The translations under genes and the position numbers were made by a program. DNA of 62,215 nucleotides from Treponema sp. (lineage in GTDB: Bacteria; Spirochaetota; Spirochaetia; Treponematales; Treponemataceae): NCBI GenBank assembly GCA_018385415.1, contig JAHAZA010000045.1:1-62215 (forward strand), read 5' to 3'. The notes under the pieces were generated by a model. The model was not told the DNA's origin, did no database searches, and saw only the letters and a list, made by a program, of their open reading frames with translations. Below, piece by piece: positions 60,633-62,215 of this stretch. The stretch's first letter is position 1. Each line of letters opens with the position of its first letter.

Positions 60633-62045
60633 ATGAGCACTCAAAATTATCAGGTATTCTGGCAGGAAGCACTAAAACAATTAAGTGAAGAATACAAATC
60701 AAACGGTAAAGAAGATGAATTCAAAATCTGGTTCAAAATGGACTACGTTGAAGATCATGACAACGTGATTGTTGTAAATGTTCCTTCAGAATTTTTGAAA
60801 ATTCAGATGATGTCTCGTGGTTATGTTGAACAGATTAAGTCTAAGTTAATGGAAATTACAGGACAATCAGATTTTTCAATTGAAATTCAGTATAACAATG
60901 CCACACCTGTTTCTACACCAGTTCCTTCTCAAGAAAAGGTAGAAGTTAAATCTTCAAAAAAGGAAGAAAAAAAGACTGATAAAAAAGAAACTTCTGGTAA
61001 ACATCATCCACAGCTCATGGAAAAGTTTACGTTTGAAAATTTTGTTCCTGGTGACAACAATAATTATGCTTACAGTGCAACTTTAGCTGCTGCAAAAAAT
61101 CCAGGAAAAAGCGATACCCTTAATCCAATTCTTTTATATGGTGGAGTTGGTTTAGGTAAAACTCATCTTATGCAGTCTTTAGGAAATTACATTTACCAGC
61201 ATGATGAAAAAGCAAAAATCTGTTTTATTTCCTCTGAAAACTTCTTTAATGAATTTTACTATTCACTTCAAAATAATCAGATGAATAAATTCAAAAATAA
61301 ATATCGTAACTATGATGTTTTCCTTTTTGATGATATTCAGTTCTTAATTGGAAAGGAAAGTTTACAAGAAGAATGTTTCCATACATTTAATGGTTTAATG
61401 GAACATCATGCTCAGATGGTTTTTACTTGCGATAGACCAATTAATGAACTTAAAGGAATTGAAGACAGATTAAAAACGAGATTCTCTTCTGGTGTTTGTA
61501 TTGATCTTAAACCACCAAGCTATGAAAACAGAATTGCAATTATCAGAAAAAAACTTGAAATTGAAAAGAAAGTCATAAGAAATGATGTTGTTGAATATAT
61601 AGCAAAAAATATTCAGATGAATGTTCGTGATCTTGAAGCTTCAATAAAAAAAATTGTCGGTTATCAGGATTTAATTCAAACAGAAGTTACAATTGAAATT
61701 GCACAGGATCTTCTTAAAGATACAATTTCTGAAGCAACTGGAAATGCTGTTTCAATGGAAACTATTCTTAAAGTAGTTGCTGATATTGAAAATACATCAA
61801 TTGCTGATATTAAAGGAAAAGGAAGAAGCAAAAGACTTGCAGAAACAAGACACATTGCAATTTATGTAGCAAGAGAACTTCTTGAATATTCCTATTCAGA
61901 ATTAGGTGGTGAATTTGGAGGAAGAGATCATACAACAATTTTGTCTGCTTATAATGGAATTGCTGACAGAATTAAAACTGATCCTTCTTTTGAAAAACGC
62001 ATTAAAGATATTGTGAATTCAATAAAAGAATATAAGAAAATTTAA
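60633..62045 (+). CDS. dnaA: Chromosomal replication initiator DnaA
   Basis: 470 residues; binds DnaA boxes and melts the origin. Domain I (residues 1-85), a short Lys/Glu-rich linker, AAA+ domain with Walker A GGVGLGKTHLM and Walker B FLFDDIQFL, and the DNA-binding domain IV with the signature SYSELGGEFGGRDHTTIL. The start at 60633 is preferred over an upstream in-frame TTG because the promoter -10 ends six bases before it. It is divergent from gyrB and followed by DnaA boxes; dnaN would be expected beyond the right edge. Confidence 0.97.
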   Translation: MSTQNYQVFWQEALKQLSEEYKSNGKEDEFKIWFKMDYVEDHDNVIVVNVPSEFLKIQMMSRGYVEQIKSKLMEITGQSDFSIEIQYNNATPVSTPVPSQEKVEVKSSKKEEKKTDKKETSGKHHPQLMEKFTFENFVPGDNNNYAYSATLAAAKNPGKSDTLNPILLYGGVGLGKTHLMQSLGNYIYQHDEKAKICFISSENFFNEFYYSLQNNQMNKFKNKYRNYDVFLFDDIQFLIGKESLQEECFHTFNGLMEHHAQMVFTCDRPINELKGIEDRLKTRFSSGVCIDLKPPSYENRIAIIRKKLEIEKKVIRNDVVEYIAKNIQMNVRDLEASIKKIVGYQDLIQTEVTIEIAQDLLKDTISEATGNAVSMETILKVVADIENTSIADIKGKGRSKRLAETRHIAIYVARELLEYSYSELGGEFGGRDHTTILSAYNGIADRIKTDPSFEKRIKDIVNSIKEYKKI

Positions 62046-62215
62046 TTGAATTCTTTATTAAAATAGTTGATAATTATATTAGTAAACTGTTGATAGATTG
62101 TGGATAACTTCTTCAATGGTGGATAAGTTTATAGATTGTTAAAAACTATAAAAGGTTTCTAAACAATTTAAATCTATTTAATATATAGAATTAAAACACT
62201 TATCCACATATCAAC
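62046..62215. other. DnaA-box region downstream of dnaA (candidate oriC, cut by the window edge)
   Basis: TTATCCACA boxes at 62099-62107 (minus, perfect) and 62200-62208 (plus, perfect) and a one-mismatch box at 62118-62126 (minus) in very A/T-rich DNA. The dnaA-dnaN intergenic region is the commonest place for a bacterial oriC. The window ends before its limits are seen. Confidence 0.7.

Overview
The window reads as a piece of a spirochaete chromosome, most likely a saccharolytic, host-associated Treponema. This is inference from gene content: DUF1566-type lipoproteins with a chitobiase C-terminal-like domain, a NADase-type glycan-binding protein beside a VanW protein, a treponeme-style small outer-membrane protein, and AT-rich DNA. 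No taxonomic search was possible. The right end is the replication-origin neighbourhood: gyrA and gyrB on the minus strand, divergent dnaA, and DnaA-box clusters on both sides. I saw no rRNA, tRNA, CRISPR array, insertion sequence or prophage.

Layout. 1-6.9 kb: a DUF1566-like lipoprotein, an intergenic stretch with a heptad tandem repeat, a two-gene unit (HExxH protein plus Pro-rich exported protein), an outer-membrane protein, rsmE divergent from an M29 aminopeptidase, and a lone ABC ATPase. 7-12 kb: a GH13 enzyme, the Mn exporter mntP, and a thiamine salvage operon thiM-thiE-thiD behind a TPP riboswitch. 12-19 kb: a class III cyclase, ettA, mtnN, a candidate small RNA and pepF. 19.2-23.3 kb: a four-gene coupled envelope operon (glycan-binding protein, VanW protein, GT-C-like protein, hexapeptide acyltransferase). 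23.5-31.9 kb: sugar and proline genes (GH5, Fe-S aldo/keto reductase, kdgK, proB, GH32, proA). 32-35 kb: NCS2 permease, O-methyltransferase and lspA.

35.0-45.6 kb holds the most distinctive system: two divergent arms resembling the tailoring, loading and export half of an aryl-polyene (APE) cluster. The minus arm runs ACP, ACP, an ApeG-like membrane domain fused to an ApeH-like acyl-AMP ligase, an ApeI-like hotdog dehydratase, GT2, LPLAT acyltransferase, a LolA-like carrier and an MMPL exporter. The plus arm is a methyltransferase, a short ketosynthase-like (ApeC/CLF-like) protein and a PlsC-type acyltransferase. The condensing ketosynthases, ketoreductase, second dehydratase and thioesterase of classical clusters are absent from the window, so the product is unclear.

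45.6-54.9 kb: a hybrid histidine kinase, a YhbY protein, queH, an N-acetylglutamate synthase, tex, a small XRE regulator with a dyad operator at its own promoter, a GerMN protein, and an isochorismatase-GNAT pair. 54.9-56.0 kb is about 1.1 kb without proteins. It carries six parS-like 16-mers in one orientation, five DnaA boxes and a promoter-terminator pair for a small RNA of about 70 nt.

Two patterns cross the window. First, many transcription units start with a -10-like hexamer 6-8 nt before the ATG and no Shine-Dalgarno, which points to leaderless mRNAs; dnaA is one of them. Second, a dyad with an 8-bp centre close to CCGAACGA recurs in several intergenic regions and looks like the operator of an unidentified regulator.
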